Below, piece after piece: positions 47,683 to 56,951 of a stretch of 64,000 bases of DNA (position 1 is the first letter of the stretch; every line of letters begins with the position of its first letter). The DNA lies in NCBI GenBank assembly GCA_021776635.1, contig JAJFFN010000007.1, positions 28,155 through 92,154 on the forward strand, written 5' to 3'. Under the pieces are notes generated by a model. That model did not search any database. It saw only the letters and a list, made by a program, of their open reading frames with translations, and was not told the origin of the DNA. The DNA is from Robiginitomaculum sp. Lineage in GTDB: Bacteria; Pseudomonadota; Alphaproteobacteria; Caulobacterales; Maricaulaceae. The translations under genes were made by a program, and so were the position numbers.

Positions 47683-48717
47683 ATGGCGATTTTCGAACAT
47701 CCTTCTTTTGACAAACACGAAAGTGTCCATAGTTTTTATGATGAAAAGACGGGCCTTAAAGCATTCGTTGCCGTGCATTCAACGCATCTAGGGCCATCAG
47801 CAGGCGGGACACGGTTTTGGCATTATAAAAACGCCAATCTTGCATTGCGCGATGTGCTTCGGTTGTCACGCGGAATGAGTTACAAAAATGCCATGGCAGG
47901 GCTAAATCTTGGCGGTGGTAAAGCCGTCGTCATCAAGCCCGAAGGTAACTTTGACCGTGAAGCTCTTTTTACAAAATTTGGTGAATTTATCAATACTATA
48001 GGCGGCGCTTATTATACAGCTGAAGACGTCGGCATGACGACAGATGATATGCGTACAATTCGCACTAAAACCAAATTTGTAGCAGGCCTTGATGAAGGTG
48101 ATGCAGCATCAGGTGATCCCTCACCTGTAACTGCTGACGGTGTATTTCGCTGCATTCGTCTGGCAGCCAACAAACGGGGAATTAAATTAAAAGGAGCAAG
48201 TGTTTCTGTGCAAGGCCTTGGGCATGTTGGCTACACAGTGTGTAAATTTTTACATAAGGCAGGGGCTAAGTTAATTGTTACTGACATAAACAAACAAGCC
48301 GTAAAACAGGCCGTCAATGCTTTCGGCGCAAAAGCTGTTATGCCAGATGATATTTATGCGCAACCGGCAGACATATTTTCACCTTGTGCATTGGGTGCCG
48401 TTCTAAATCCAACAACGGCTTCCCAATTGAAAGCCAGCATAATTGCAGGGGCAGCAAACAACCAACTTTCAACACCAAATATAGGTAAAGAGTTACACGA
48501 TAAAGACATACTTTATTGCCCAGATTATGTAGTCAATGCGGGAGGCATTATCAATATTGCAGGGGAAATAGAAGGCAATTACAGCCCTGATTGGGTTGAA
48601 AGTAAATTACAAGGTGTCGAACAGTCATTGGAACAAATCATTGATCATTCAATTAAAACTGGCCGTAACACAGATGCTATAGCCGACGAAATGGCACGTG
48701 CGCGCATAGGACGGTAA
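47683..48717 (+). CDS. Leucine (branched-chain amino acid) dehydrogenase
   Basis: A 344-residue Glu/Leu/Phe/Val dehydrogenase. Lys68 and Lys80 in SYKNAMAGLNLGGGKAVVIK are at the positions of the substrate-binding and catalytic lysines of leucine dehydrogenase. The NAD fold follows at SVQGLGHVGYTVCKFLHKAG with VTDI at the end of the second strand. It reversibly deaminates leucine, valine or isoleucine to 2-oxoacids. The start has ACAGGA upstream. Substrate preference within the family is not certain. Confidence 0.92.
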   Translation: MAIFEHPSFDKHESVHSFYDEKTGLKAFVAVHSTHLGPSAGGTRFWHYKNANLALRDVLRLSRGMSYKNAMAGLNLGGGKAVVIKPEGNFDREALFTKFGEFINTIGGAYYTAEDVGMTTDDMRTIRTKTKFVAGLDEGDAASGDPSPVTADGVFRCIRLAANKRGIKLKGASVSVQGLGHVGYTVCKFLHKAGAKLIVTDINKQAVKQAVNAFGAKAVMPDDIYAQPADIFSPCALGAVLNPTTASQLKASIIAGAANNQLSTPNIGKELHDKDILYCPDYVVNAGGIINIAGEIEGNYSPDWVESKLQGVEQSLEQIIDHSIKTGRNTDAIADEMARARIGR

Positions 48718-48817
48718 ATCACTCTTAATATTTAGGCTTATTATTTTACAAATTGACACACTTTTGTTATCTGTTATTTCTGTTATTACAGAATTTACTG
48801 ATATAAGGAGATATATA

Positions 48818-49342
48818 GTGAAATTAACCCCTACAACTGAGAAATTTATTGTCCATTGGGGCGAAATGGGAAACCAATGGGGTGTCAGCAGGTCGGTTGC
48901 ACAAATCCATGCCTTGCTTTATCTATCAGAACACTCATTCCATGCAGAGCAAATTTCCGTTATACTTGACCTAGCGCGGTCCAACGTTTCGACGTCACTA
49001 AAGGAGTTGCTGGCGTGGCGATTAATAACGCGTGTACAAATTCTTGGCGATCGGCGCGACCATTATGAAGCCATTAAAGATAACTGGGAGATCGTTCTTC
49101 GTATTTCCGAGGGTCGTAAGAAACGCGAAATCGACCCTACCTTGCACCTACTTCGCCTCGTGGCTAACAACACACAATACGACCATGAAGTAACGGAAAC
49201 ACAACGAAAGCAAATTGACGAACTCGTCGGCTTTATGGAAACCATGACCAATTGGTACGACGACATTCGCACAGTGCCTAAGGAAAAACTCTTCCGTCTT
49301 ATGAAACTTGGCGCAAAAATCGTTAAATTTATTGGTAAGTAA
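48818..49342 (+). CDS. GbsR/MarR-type transcriptional regulator
   Basis: A 174-residue winged-helix regulator. The helix-turn-helix is FHAEQISVILDLARSNVSTS followed by the wing LITRVQILGDRRDHYEAIKD. The long helical C-terminus is typical of the GbsR group, whose founder responds to choline/betaine. I chose GTG 48818, which follows AAGGAG by 7 bases; the frame extends 18 codons further upstream without support. It stands between leucine dehydrogenase and mtaB. A role in controlling the demethylation operon is possible but distant (36 kb). Confidence 0.85.
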   Translation: MKLTPTTEKFIVHWGEMGNQWGVSRSVAQIHALLYLSEHSFHAEQISVILDLARSNVSTSLKELLAWRLITRVQILGDRRDHYEAIKDNWEIVLRISEGRKKREIDPTLHLLRLVANNTQYDHEVTETQRKQIDELVGFMETMTNWYDDIRTVPKEKLFRLMKLGAKIVKFIGK

Positions 49343-49417
49343 TTATGGCTTTCTTGTTTGATGCTGCACCAACCCTAAACCTTGACCTTTAGCTCTATTA
49401 AGCCCATCTAGCGCCCT

Positions 49418-50698
49418 ATGACTAGTTCGGGCAAAAATAACGTAAAAACCATAACGCTTGGCTGTCGCCTCAATGCTTACGAAAGCGAGGTAATGGCAGG
49501 CCATGCGCAAGGTGCAGGGCTAACAGATGCTGTGATCATCAACACATGTGCCGTAACCAATGAAGCGGTACGTCAAGGTCGCCAAACCATCCGCCGAGCT
49601 GTCCGTGAGAATAATAACTCCAAAATCATCGTCACAGGTTGTGCTGCACAAATTGAACCAAAAACCTATGCTGAAATGGACGGTGTGAGCCATGTGCTTG
49701 GCAATTCAGAAAAGATGGTAGCAGAGAGTTTTGCGTTTAAGAAAAAAATAAACGCCAAAATACAAGTAAGCGATATAATGAAAGCGCGGACTGCCGATAA
49801 ATCCCGCGCTGGCGGCATGGTGGAAAGGGCGCGGGCAATTGTACAGGTGCAAAACGGTTGCGATCACCGCTGCACATTTTGTATTATTCCCTATGGACGC
49901 GGAAATTCCCGCTCAGTCCCTGCACAAGACGTCGTTCACCGCATTTCCAATCTTACCGCGCGAGGCTTTAACGAAATCGTCCTTACGGGCGTAGATATAT
50001 CTTCATGGGGAAATGATCTTCCAGGCAAACCTTTGCTTGGAAATTTGGTGGCGCGGATATTAAAATCGGTTCCTGATCTGCCCAGACTACGTTTATCATC
50101 AATTGATAGTGCAGAGGTTGACGATGAGCTGTTTGCAATATTTGCTACAGAACAGCGGCTAACACCATATTTACACCTGTCTTTACAACACGGTGACAAT
50201 ATGATCCTTAAACGCATGAAACGCCGTCATACCCGCGAAGATGCTATGACCTTATGCGAGAAATTACGACGTGTACGCCCCGATATTAGCTTTGGTGCAG
50301 ATATTATCGCAGGCTTTCCAACCGAGACCGAAGCAATGTTTGAAAACTCCCTCCGCTTGGTCAAAGAATGCGGCTTGGCCTGGCTCCATGTATTTCCATA
50401 TTCTGCGCGGCAAGGAACCCCCGCTGCAAAAATGCCACAAATAAACGGAAATATCATAAAAGAGCGCGCAAAACGGCTACGACTAACAGGTCAAAAAAGC
50501 CGCAATGCGTTTTTACGCTCGCGGGCTTTTGGTCATGATTTAGCGCTTATAGAAAAAGGTAATCTGGCTCGGTTAGCAGACTTCTCGCCCGTACAATTAT
50601 CCGATAAAAACATGCCTCAAAATAGCATGGTAGGACAGTTGCACCCTGTGCGTATTACTGGTTATGATGACGGGAATCTAAGAGGGGAACTCGTGTGA
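49418..50698 (+). CDS. mtaB: tRNA t6A37 methylthiotransferase MtaB
   Basis: A 426-residue radical-SAM enzyme that adds a methylthio group to t6A at position 37 of ANN-reading tRNAs. The N-terminal UPF0004 domain has Cys16, Cys44 and Cys75 for one 4Fe-4S cluster. The radical-SAM cluster uses Cys148, Cys152 and Cys155 in NGCDHRCTFCIIPYGRGNSR. VILTGVDISSWG-type and FGADIIAGFPTETE segments complete the core. The stop overlaps the ftsY start (GTGA), so the two are coupled. Confidence 0.94.
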   Translation: MTSSGKNNVKTITLGCRLNAYESEVMAGHAQGAGLTDAVIINTCAVTNEAVRQGRQTIRRAVRENNNSKIIVTGCAAQIEPKTYAEMDGVSHVLGNSEKMVAESFAFKKKINAKIQVSDIMKARTADKSRAGGMVERARAIVQVQNGCDHRCTFCIIPYGRGNSRSVPAQDVVHRISNLTARGFNEIVLTGVDISSWGNDLPGKPLLGNLVARILKSVPDLPRLRLSSIDSAEVDDELFAIFATEQRLTPYLHLSLQHGDNMILKRMKRRHTREDAMTLCEKLRRVRPDISFGADIIAGFPTETEAMFENSLRLVKECGLAWLHVFPYSARQGTPAAKMPQINGNIIKERAKRLRLTGQKSRNAFLRSRAFGHDLALIEKGNLARLADFSPVQLSDKNMPQNSMVGQLHPVRITGYDDGNLRGELV

Positions 50699-52500
50699 GC
50701 GCGACTGACAATAAAGACGAAAAGAAAAAGAAAAAACCTGGTTTTTTCAAGCGCACTTTTGGCTTTAAATCCAAAGAAGAAAAACTGGCAGAAGCCGCCG
50801 CAATAAAAGCCGAACAACAGGCCGAAGTTGATGCACAAATGGCAGAGCGTATGGCGGTCATTAATGCGGCAGCGCTCAAGGCGGCTCGCGAGCAAGACGA
50901 AGCACACTTAGACGAAGCCGAGAAAGCCCGTCTCGAAGAACAAGAACGCAAACAAGCACAAGAGCAAGCTTTAAGAGACGCAAAAGCGGCGAGGCGCTTG
51001 GTAGAAGAAAAACACAAACGTGAGCAAGACGCCAAACTAAAAGCAGAAGCCCAAGCAGCACTAGCAATAGCGGAAGCAGAAAAAGCGGCCCGCTTGGTAG
51101 CAGAAAAACAAGTGCGCGAAGAGGATGAAGCCAAAGAAATTGCACGCTTAAAAGCGGTAGAAGAAAAGGCAAAGCTAGAGGCTGAAAAACAGGCCAAATT
51201 AGCAACAGAAAAACTAGCAATGGCGGAAAAAGCGGAGGCTGAAGAAGCTGCCCACTTGCGAGCAGAAGCAAAAACCGTACAGGAAGAGCAAGCGCAAGCG
51301 GCGGCAAAACTAAAGGCTGCGCGCGAGAAAATCGAACTAGAAGCTCAGAAGCGCCGCGCCGCAGAATTAGCCATTGCCAAAAAACTGGAAGCTGACAAGG
51401 CCGAAGCGGAACGCTTAGCAGCAAAAGAACAAGCCCGCGAAGACGCCAAGCGCGAAGCGTTAAAAGCGCAGCTAATCAAGGAACAGGCCGTGCGCGAAGA
51501 GAAAGCGCAACAAGAGCGAGCCGTGTGGGACGCGGAACAAGCACAGCTCCTTAAAACAGAACGTGAGCAAGGGTTTCTTGGGCGGATATCCAAAGGGCTT
51601 AATAAATCAACCTTACAAATGTCAGACAACATCTCTGCCATTTTCAACAAACGCAAATTGGATGATGCGGCCCTAGAAGATCTTGAAGATTTACTTATTG
51701 CAGCAGATTTTGGAATTGGCCCTGCTACACGAACTGCAGAATTACTAGCCAAAGACCGTTTCGACAAACAGGTCACAGACACAGAAATAAAAATAGCGCT
51801 CGCGGATGTAATCTCAGAAGTATTAACACCCCTCGAAGAACCACTTGTTCTCACTGGCGCCAAGCCTGAAATCATGCTGTTTGTCGGAGTTAATGGTTCG
51901 GGGAAAACGACAACTCTTGGTAAAATAGCCAAGCGCTACACAGATGATGGCAAGACAGTGATGATGGCGGCCGGTGATACTTTTCGAGCTGCGGCAGTTG
52001 AACAACTAAAAGTATGGGGGGAACGCTCTTGCGCACCCGTACTCTCTGCGCCGCTTGGTGCAGATGCATCTGGATTGGTTTACGATGCAATCAGCCGTGC
52101 AAAGGCTGAAGACGTAGATATTCTTATGATTGATACGGCGGGGCGTCTGCAAAACCGCACAGAGCTTATGGACGAACTCGCCAAAATCGTCCGCGTCATC
52201 AAAAAGCAAGACGACACCGCTCCGCACCATTCTATCTTAGTCTTGGATGCCACAGTCGGTCAAAATGCCCTGCTGCAAACCGAAGCCTTCGAGAAAACCG
52301 CAGGCGTAACTGGCCTGATCATGACCAAGCTAGACGGCACCGCCAAAGGCGGCGTGTTAGTGGCTTTGGCCGATAAATTCAAACTCCCCATCCACGCCAT
52401 CGGCATAGGCGAACGCATAGAAGACCTAGAAAATTTCAGCGCCCCGGTTTTCGCGGCGGCGCTGTCAGGCATCGCTAATGCAGTTGTGGAAGAGAGCTAA
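50695..52500 (+). CDS. ftsY: Signal recognition particle receptor FtsY with long charged N-terminal region
   Basis: A 601-residue GTPase docking SRP-ribosome complexes at the membrane. The NG domain occupies about 300-600: P-loop GVNGSGKTTTLGK (398-410), DTFRAAAVEQLKVWGE, DTAGRLQNRTELMDEL and TKLDGTAKGGVLVAL. Residues 1-290 form a very long Ala/Glu/Lys-rich region, probably coiled coil, beginning with a basic patch KKKKPGFFKRTFGFK that may bind lipid. The start is GTG, with AGAGGGGAA 6 bases before it, overlapping the mtaB stop. It ends four bases into the convergent suhB. Confidence 0.95.
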   Translation: MSATDNKDEKKKKKPGFFKRTFGFKSKEEKLAEAAAIKAEQQAEVDAQMAERMAVINAAALKAAREQDEAHLDEAEKARLEEQERKQAQEQALRDAKAARRLVEEKHKREQDAKLKAEAQAALAIAEAEKAARLVAEKQVREEDEAKEIARLKAVEEKAKLEAEKQAKLATEKLAMAEKAEAEEAAHLRAEAKTVQEEQAQAAAKLKAAREKIELEAQKRRAAELAIAKKLEADKAEAERLAAKEQAREDAKREALKAQLIKEQAVREEKAQQERAVWDAEQAQLLKTEREQGFLGRISKGLNKSTLQMSDNISAIFNKRKLDDAALEDLEDLLIAADFGIGPATRTAELLAKDRFDKQVTDTEIKIALADVISEVLTPLEEPLVLTGAKPEIMLFVGVNGSGKTTTLGKIAKRYTDDGKTVMMAAGDTFRAAAVEQLKVWGERSCAPVLSAPLGADASGLVYDAISRAKAEDVDILMIDTAGRLQNRTELMDELAKIVRVIKKQDDTAPHHSILVLDATVGQNALLQTEAFEKTAGVTGLIMTKLDGTAKGGVLVALADKFKLPIHAIGIGERIEDLENFSAPVFAAALSGIANAVVEES

Positions 52501-53321
52501 ACCAGTAACTTCTTTAGCTTCGGAAATAGCTTCTCACTGGCGCACAGTAAGTTCCCACTAGTGAGGACAGTATCGCTTTGGCCAGTGTCCCGATATTGAA
52601 CTGTGTCCAGATCTTGGACAATGCCGCCTGCTTCGCGGACAATCACGATGCCCGCAGCAATGTCCCATGGGTTTAAACGGCGTTCCCAAAAGCCATCAAA
52701 CCGTCCTGCAGCTAACCAAGCTAAATCAAGCGCAGCGGATCCATTACGGCGAATACCAGCCGTTTCAGCCATTACTTTGTGAAGCTCAGTCAGAAATTTT
52801 GCGTGGCCGGGTTTGCCGCGAAATGGAGACCCTGTAGCGATAGTGCAAATGGTCAAATCGTCACGCGGCGGAATACGCAGGCGTTTTTCTACACCGCGTC
52901 CGTCAACCAAAAATGCGCCCTTGCCTACTTCAGCAAAAAACATTTCGTCGCGAATAACATCATAAATTACACCTGCATGAAGTTTCCCATCACGCTCTAC
53001 GCCAATTGATATTGCAAAATGCGGGTTGCCGCGCATGAAGTTTGTTGTCCCGTCGAGCGGGTCGATAATAAATCTATGGGTTTTATCAGACCCACCAACT
53101 TCGCCGCGCTCTTCAAGTAAATATCCATAACCAGGTCGGTCATGGCGCAGGCTTTCAAATATTTTTTCTTCGGCCATTTTATCAGCCGCCGTGACAAAAT
53201 CAGCAGGACCTTTGCGCGATACTTGCAGGTTTTCAACCTCGCCAAAATCACGTGACAGGGTGCGCGCACCCTTGCGGGCAGCGCTCATCATAACGTCTAC
53301 CAAAGGAGAAAAATTCGCCAT
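52497..53321 (-). CDS. suhB: Inositol monophosphatase family protein (SuhB type)
   Basis: A 274-residue Mg-dependent phosphatase. FIIDPLDGTTNFMRGNPHFA holds the metal-binding DPLDGT, the Glu is in LLEERGEVGG, and NPWDIAAGIVIVREAGGIVQ is the second metal motif. In many bacteria SuhB also joins rRNA antitermination complexes. The ATG overlaps the efp stop by one base (TAATG), so it is coupled to efp. It converges with ftsY, sharing 4 bases. Confidence 0.93.
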   Translation of the reverse strand: MANFSPLVDVMMSAARKGARTLSRDFGEVENLQVSRKGPADFVTAADKMAEEKIFESLRHDRPGYGYLLEERGEVGGSDKTHRFIIDPLDGTTNFMRGNPHFAISIGVERDGKLHAGVIYDVIRDEMFFAEVGKGAFLVDGRGVEKRLRIPPRDDLTICTIATGSPFRGKPGHAKFLTELHKVMAETAGIRRNGSAALDLAWLAAGRFDGFWERRLNPWDIAAGIVIVREAGGIVQDLDTVQYRDTGQSDTVLTSGNLLCASEKLFPKLKKLLV

Positions 53322-53884
53322 TAATCCGCTCTCTTCACATAGGAACCATCTTCGGTCATGACCAAAATTTTCTCGCCAATGTTGACAAATGGCGGCACTG
53401 TCGTACGCACGCCATTTTCGAGAATTGCTGGCTTATAGGAATTCGCCGCCGTCTGGCCTTTTACAACAGGCTCTGTCTCACTGATTACCAATACAACTTG
53501 GTCCGGAAGTGATACTGAAATTGGACGTTCTTCATGAAATTCAAGTTGTACTTCCATGCTGTCCGTTAGAAATGCAGCACGGTTTCCAATAAACTCAGAC
53601 GGTAAATTGATTTGCTCATAGTTTTCGGAATTCATGAACACTAACATATCACCTTCTGCATAAAGATATGTATGAGGCTTCTGTTCAAGACGGATTTTTT
53701 CCACTGTTTCAGAAGCGCGAAAGCGTTCATTGAGCTTGCGCCCATCAATCAGGTTTTTAAGCTCTACCTGATTAAACGCCCCCCCCTTGCCCGGCTTGAC
53801 CGCACCTGTCTTGACTGCAACCCATAGGCCGTTTTGGTGGTTAATAATATTACCCGGCTTGATTTCATTACCGTTTATCTTCAT
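53321..53884 (-). CDS. efp: Translation elongation factor P
   Basis: A 187-residue EF-P, which rescues ribosomes stalled at polyproline. Three OB/KOW-like domains; the tip residue is Lys33 in [14 protein letters not shown], the residue modified by EpmA in E. coli-type systems. The C-terminus contains [15 protein letters not shown]. The open frame continues 45 codons upstream, but ATG 53884 with AAAGGAAAT before it matches the family start. Confidence 0.96.
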   Translation of the reverse strand: MKINGNEIKPGNIINHQNGLWVAVKTGAVKPGKGGAFNQVELKNLIDGRKLNERFRASETVEKIRLEQKPHTYLYAEGDMLVFMNSENYEQINLPSEFIGNRAAFLTDSMEVQLEFHEERPISVSLPDQVVLVISETEPVVKGQTAANSYKPAILENGVRTTVPPFVNIGEKILVMTEDGSYVKRAD

Positions 53885-54031
53885 GGTATTTCCTTTATGC
53901 ACTGTGTGCTCTTTGCGATGTTGGCGGCTCTTACCAAACGCACGCCCGTACAGCAACTCCATAATTACACAGAAAACTGTAGTGACAAAACTTAGATTTG
54001 AAACTAAAGTCCTATCCAAACAGGAGAGATT

Positions 54032-54592
54032 ATGCCGTTATTCCCAAGCCTTGGCGAAACGCCACATTTAGGGGTAGTATTTCAAGCCTTTCCAGATGCA
54101 GTCAAACCACTCTTGCAATATCATGATATAGTTTTGCGTGGGGATAGTCCCTTGAGTATTGCCGAGCGGGAATTGATTGCGACCTATGTGTCGGGGCTGA
54201 ATGCCTGTACATTTTGCTTTGGTGCTCACAAAATTTACGCAAAGGTTTTTGGTATCGAAGAAAGCCTTATTGATGACATGATGGAGGATATAGACACCGC
54301 CCCCCTGCCCGCAAAAATAAAACCTATTTTGGCTTATATGAAAAAACTAACTGTGCTCCCTGCAAATATGAGGGATGGCGACGCAAAGGCGGTTTATGAC
54401 GCTGGATGGTCGGAACGGGCGCTTTATGACGCTGTTCAAATTTGCGCTTTGTTTAATTTTATGAATCGGATTATTGAAGGTACGGGGGTGACATTTGATT
54501 ATGGTGAGACACCGCCAACCAACGACGAATTAAAAGCACGGCGGACGCGAACATATATGGATTATGGGCGCCAGCTTGGCATAATAGAATAG
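54032..54592 (+). CDS. AhpD-like carboxymuconolactone decarboxylase-family protein
   Basis: A 186-residue all-helical protein of the AhpD/peroxidase-related group. The redox motif is Cys59-x2-Cys62 with His66 in [18 protein letters not shown], the arrangement of the AhpD proton-relay peroxidase centre. AGGAGAGATT precedes the ATG. It is followed 9 bases later by a small membrane protein, likely in one transcript. Possible role in peroxide defence; exact partner unknown. Confidence 0.88.
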   Translation: MPLFPSLGETPHLGVVFQAFPDAVKPLLQYHDIVLRGDSPLSIAERELIATYVSGLNACTFCFGAHKIYAKVFGIEESLIDDMMEDIDTAPLPAKIKPILAYMKKLTVLPANMRDGDAKAVYDAGWSERALYDAVQICALFNFMNRIIEGTGVTFDYGETPPTNDELKARRTRTYMDYGRQLGIIE

Positions 54593-54601
54593 GAGATAAT
54601 T

Positions 54602-54997
54602 ATGATGGATTTATTAAGTAGCTTTGCAGCAGACGTTAAAGCAGGCCCGGCATGGGTTTATTATTGGGTTAATTTTATGGGTTTTGTCTTCATGCTCTCC
54701 ATACCATTTGCTTTCAAACGAAGTGAAGCGCGTTGGATTTTATTGGCAAGCCTCGTCGTTGCGCCAATCATTATGTTCTCGCTTTACCATAAATTTGGCT
54801 ATCAACGCATTCTAGGTTGGGGTCATATTATTGCCTGGACACCTTTACTTGTTTATTTGTGGAAGCGTCGAAATATGTGGCAAGTCAAAGAGACTTTATC
54901 GGGAAAATGGATAGCCTTAACATTCGCTGTAATGCTGTTTTCGCTTGCCTTTGATATTCCTGATGTCGTCCGTTACGCGCTCGGCGAACGCGGCTAA
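54602..54997 (+). CDS. Small multi-span membrane protein, unknown function
   Basis: A 131-residue protein with four hydrophobic segments (VNFMGFVFMLSIPFAF, WILLASLVVAPIIMFSLY, ILGWGHIIAWTPLLVYLW, IALTFAVMLFSLAFDIPDVV). No recognised family. The start MMDLL follows GGAGATAATT, and the upstream AhpD-like gene ends 9 bases before, so the two are probably cotranscribed. It overlaps the convergent tadC stop by 4 bases. Confidence 0.8.
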   Translation: MMDLLSSFAADVKAGPAWVYYWVNFMGFVFMLSIPFAFKRSEARWILLASLVVAPIIMFSLYHKFGYQRILGWGHIIAWTPLLVYLWKRRNMWQVKETLSGKWIALTFAVMLFSLAFDIPDVVRYALGERG

Positions 54998-55956
54998 CCA
55001 AGATTAGCAGCCATACGCATTCCCGCCGGTGTGAGAACGACGATAAAGAGCACGGGCAAGAAAAATACGATCATTGGGACCGTTAATTTTGCAGGTAATC
55101 CCGCCGCTTTTTTTTCAGCCGCCAAAATTCGCATTTGCCGGTTTTCATCTGCCATAGTCCGCAAAGTAGCACCCAAAGGCGTACCATATCTTTCAGACTG
55201 AATTAATGCCGTTGATACTGCACGAATGCCCACATGGTTATTTCGCCGACCCAAATTTTCATAGGCTTGGCGACGACTTTGCAAATAAGAAAGTTCTGCC
55301 GTGGTAAGAGAAAATTCCTCTGCGAGTTCAATAGAGTTTTCTGCCATCTCTCCTGCAACCTTGCCAAAAGCAAGCTCTATCGACATCCCAGATTCCACAC
55401 AAATCAGCAGCAAGTCAAGCGCATCAGGGAAAACTGGTGAAATTGAAGCGATACGCTTTCCCGCTTTGTTTTTTACATACATGCCAGGCGCATAATAACC
55501 AAGAACAAGGAGGGCAAATGCTGCCACCAGTGACTGCATCATACGCCAGTCAAGCGGGTTGAGTAAAACAAAGTATAGAAGGCCAAATACAAATAAAACG
55601 ATCGGCATTATGAGACGAAACATATAAAATAAATAGATAGGGCGTTGTCCGCGCAAGCCTGCTTGGCTTAATTTATCTTTCAAATCGGGTGCAGCCAGTA
55701 TTTTTTCCAAGGATAAATTGTCAACTAGGTTTTTGACAAAACCTTTTGATTCGGATCGCAAACCTTTTTGGTTATCCAAATCAGTGAGCCGTTGTTGACG
55801 CATGTTATCACGTTCGTTGGCAATACCGTTCATGCGCTTCTTTAATACATCACCTTCCAAAAATGGCGCCAAAAGTGCGTATAAAGTTGCCACAACGCCT
55901 AAACATACAAGTAAGATTAAGCCATTTGTAATTATGTCGAATGAACCACTACCCAT
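54994..55956 (-). CDS. tadC: Tad pilus inner-membrane platform protein TadC
   Basis: A 320-residue type II secretion F-domain protein. A membrane segment at the N-terminus, two central helices (PIVLFVFGLLYFVLL, LVAAFALLVLGYYAPGM), the T2SSF core FPDALDLLLICVESGMSIEL and a final hydrophobic helix near the C-terminus (VPMIVFFLPVLFIVVLTPAG). It pairs with TadB to form the platform for pilus polymerisation. It lies 8 bases after tadB and is the last pilus gene here; tadD and the minor pilins are not in the window. Confidence 0.92.
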   Translation of the reverse strand: MGSGSFDIITNGLILLVCLGVVATLYALLAPFLEGDVLKKRMNGIANERDNMRQQRLTDLDNQKGLRSESKGFVKNLVDNLSLEKILAAPDLKDKLSQAGLRGQRPIYLFYMFRLIMPIVLFVFGLLYFVLLNPLDWRMMQSLVAAFALLVLGYYAPGMYVKNKAGKRIASISPVFPDALDLLLICVESGMSIELAFGKVAGEMAENSIELAEEFSLTTAELSYLQSRRQAYENLGRRNNHVGIRAVSTALIQSERYGTPLGATLRTMADENRQMRILAAEKKAAGLPAKLTVPMIVFFLPVLFIVVLTPAGMRMAANLG

Positions 55957-55964
55957 ATTATTCT

Positions 55965-56951
55965 CTAAAACTTGAAGTTAATCATTTTGCGCATAATCCA
56001 TATACCGAATGCCATCATTGCCGCACTTATCATTAAATTCGTTTGCCCCGTCTTTGTGAAATATAAATCGTGCATATAATCGGGCGAAACTACACTGACC
56101 ATCGTCATCACACCCGGTGGTAATATCCCAATAATAATTGCCGATACCTTTGCTTCGGCAGCCAATGCTTTAATTTTTTCTCTGAGTAATTTTCGGCCAC
56201 GTAAAACTTTAGATAAATTGTCTAGGCTTTCACCTAAATTACCACCGGTCGAGCGTTGAATAGATAACACCGTACCAAAAAAATTTACTTCTGATAACGG
56301 CATGCGGTCGTACATACGTTCAATGCACGTTTCCAAAGGGACACCAACGCTTTCCCCTTCCACGAGTTTACGAAACTCACCGCCTACAGGCTCAGGAGCT
56401 TCATGAGCAATCATCCGCATGCAATCACCGAGTGGCAAGCCGGTGCGAACACCGCGAACAATAATATCCATCGCATCAGAAAAATTAGCCGTGAAAGCTT
56501 TTTGGCGTCGACCTATAAGAAATTTCAAAATAAACCTTGGCAAGCCAAACCCAAATACAAAGCCAATGCCTAAAGAAATCAAAGGGCTAAGCCCTAAAAA
56601 CATTGGTATTCCAGCACCAATAATGCCTAATACAAGCGATATTATTGAAAATGTTCTCGCTTCCAATTTTAAATCCGCATGCAACAATTTTGCTTTTAAG
56701 GATTTGCTTTTTTTCTTTTTTGTTTTTTGGTTTTTTTCTAAATCAGCGAGAGAGTTCTCAATCATTTTGCGCCGATTACTCGAATCGTCAACTTTCATAA
56801 ATGAAAATGAGGACTTTTTTTCCTTGGTGCCAGTAACTGCAAACTTCTCAACTCTTTTTTTACTGGAACTTCCATCCGAATCTAAAATTAGATAGCCGAC
56901 AATCATTACACCGATGGCACCCATTATAGTGAGTATCATAGTCGGTTCCAT
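55965..56951 (-). CDS. tadB: Tad pilus inner-membrane platform protein TadB
   Basis: A 328-residue T2SSF-domain protein: N-terminal helix ILTIMGAIGVMIVGYLIL, a lysine-rich cytoplasmic stretch (QKTKKKKSKSLKAK), two helices, then the F domain ANFSDAMDIIVRGVRTGLPL and LSIQRSTGGNLGESLDNLSK. ATG 56951 overlaps the tadA stop by one base (TAATG). The longer open frame upstream is inside tadA and not used. Confidence 0.92.
   Translation of the reverse strand: MEPTMILTIMGAIGVMIVGYLILDSDGSSSKKRVEKFAVTGTKEKKSSFSFMKVDDSSNRRKMIENSLADLEKNQKTKKKKSKSLKAKLLHADLKLEARTFSIISLVLGIIGAGIPMFLGLSPLISLGIGFVFGFGLPRFILKFLIGRRQKAFTANFSDAMDIIVRGVRTGLPLGDCMRMIAHEAPEPVGGEFRKLVEGESVGVPLETCIERMYDRMPLSEVNFFGTVLSIQRSTGGNLGESLDNLSKVLRGRKLLREKIKALAAEAKVSAIIIGILPPGVMTMVSVVSPDYMHDLYFTKTGQTNLMISAAMMAFGIWIMRKMINFKF

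Noticed and set aside
52260..52500. Frames opposite ftsY and elsewhere giving long Ser/Ala-rich or Leu-rich proteins (for example 50655-51424)
   Set aside because: Antisense of an Ala/Glu/Lys-rich coding region; composition artefact.
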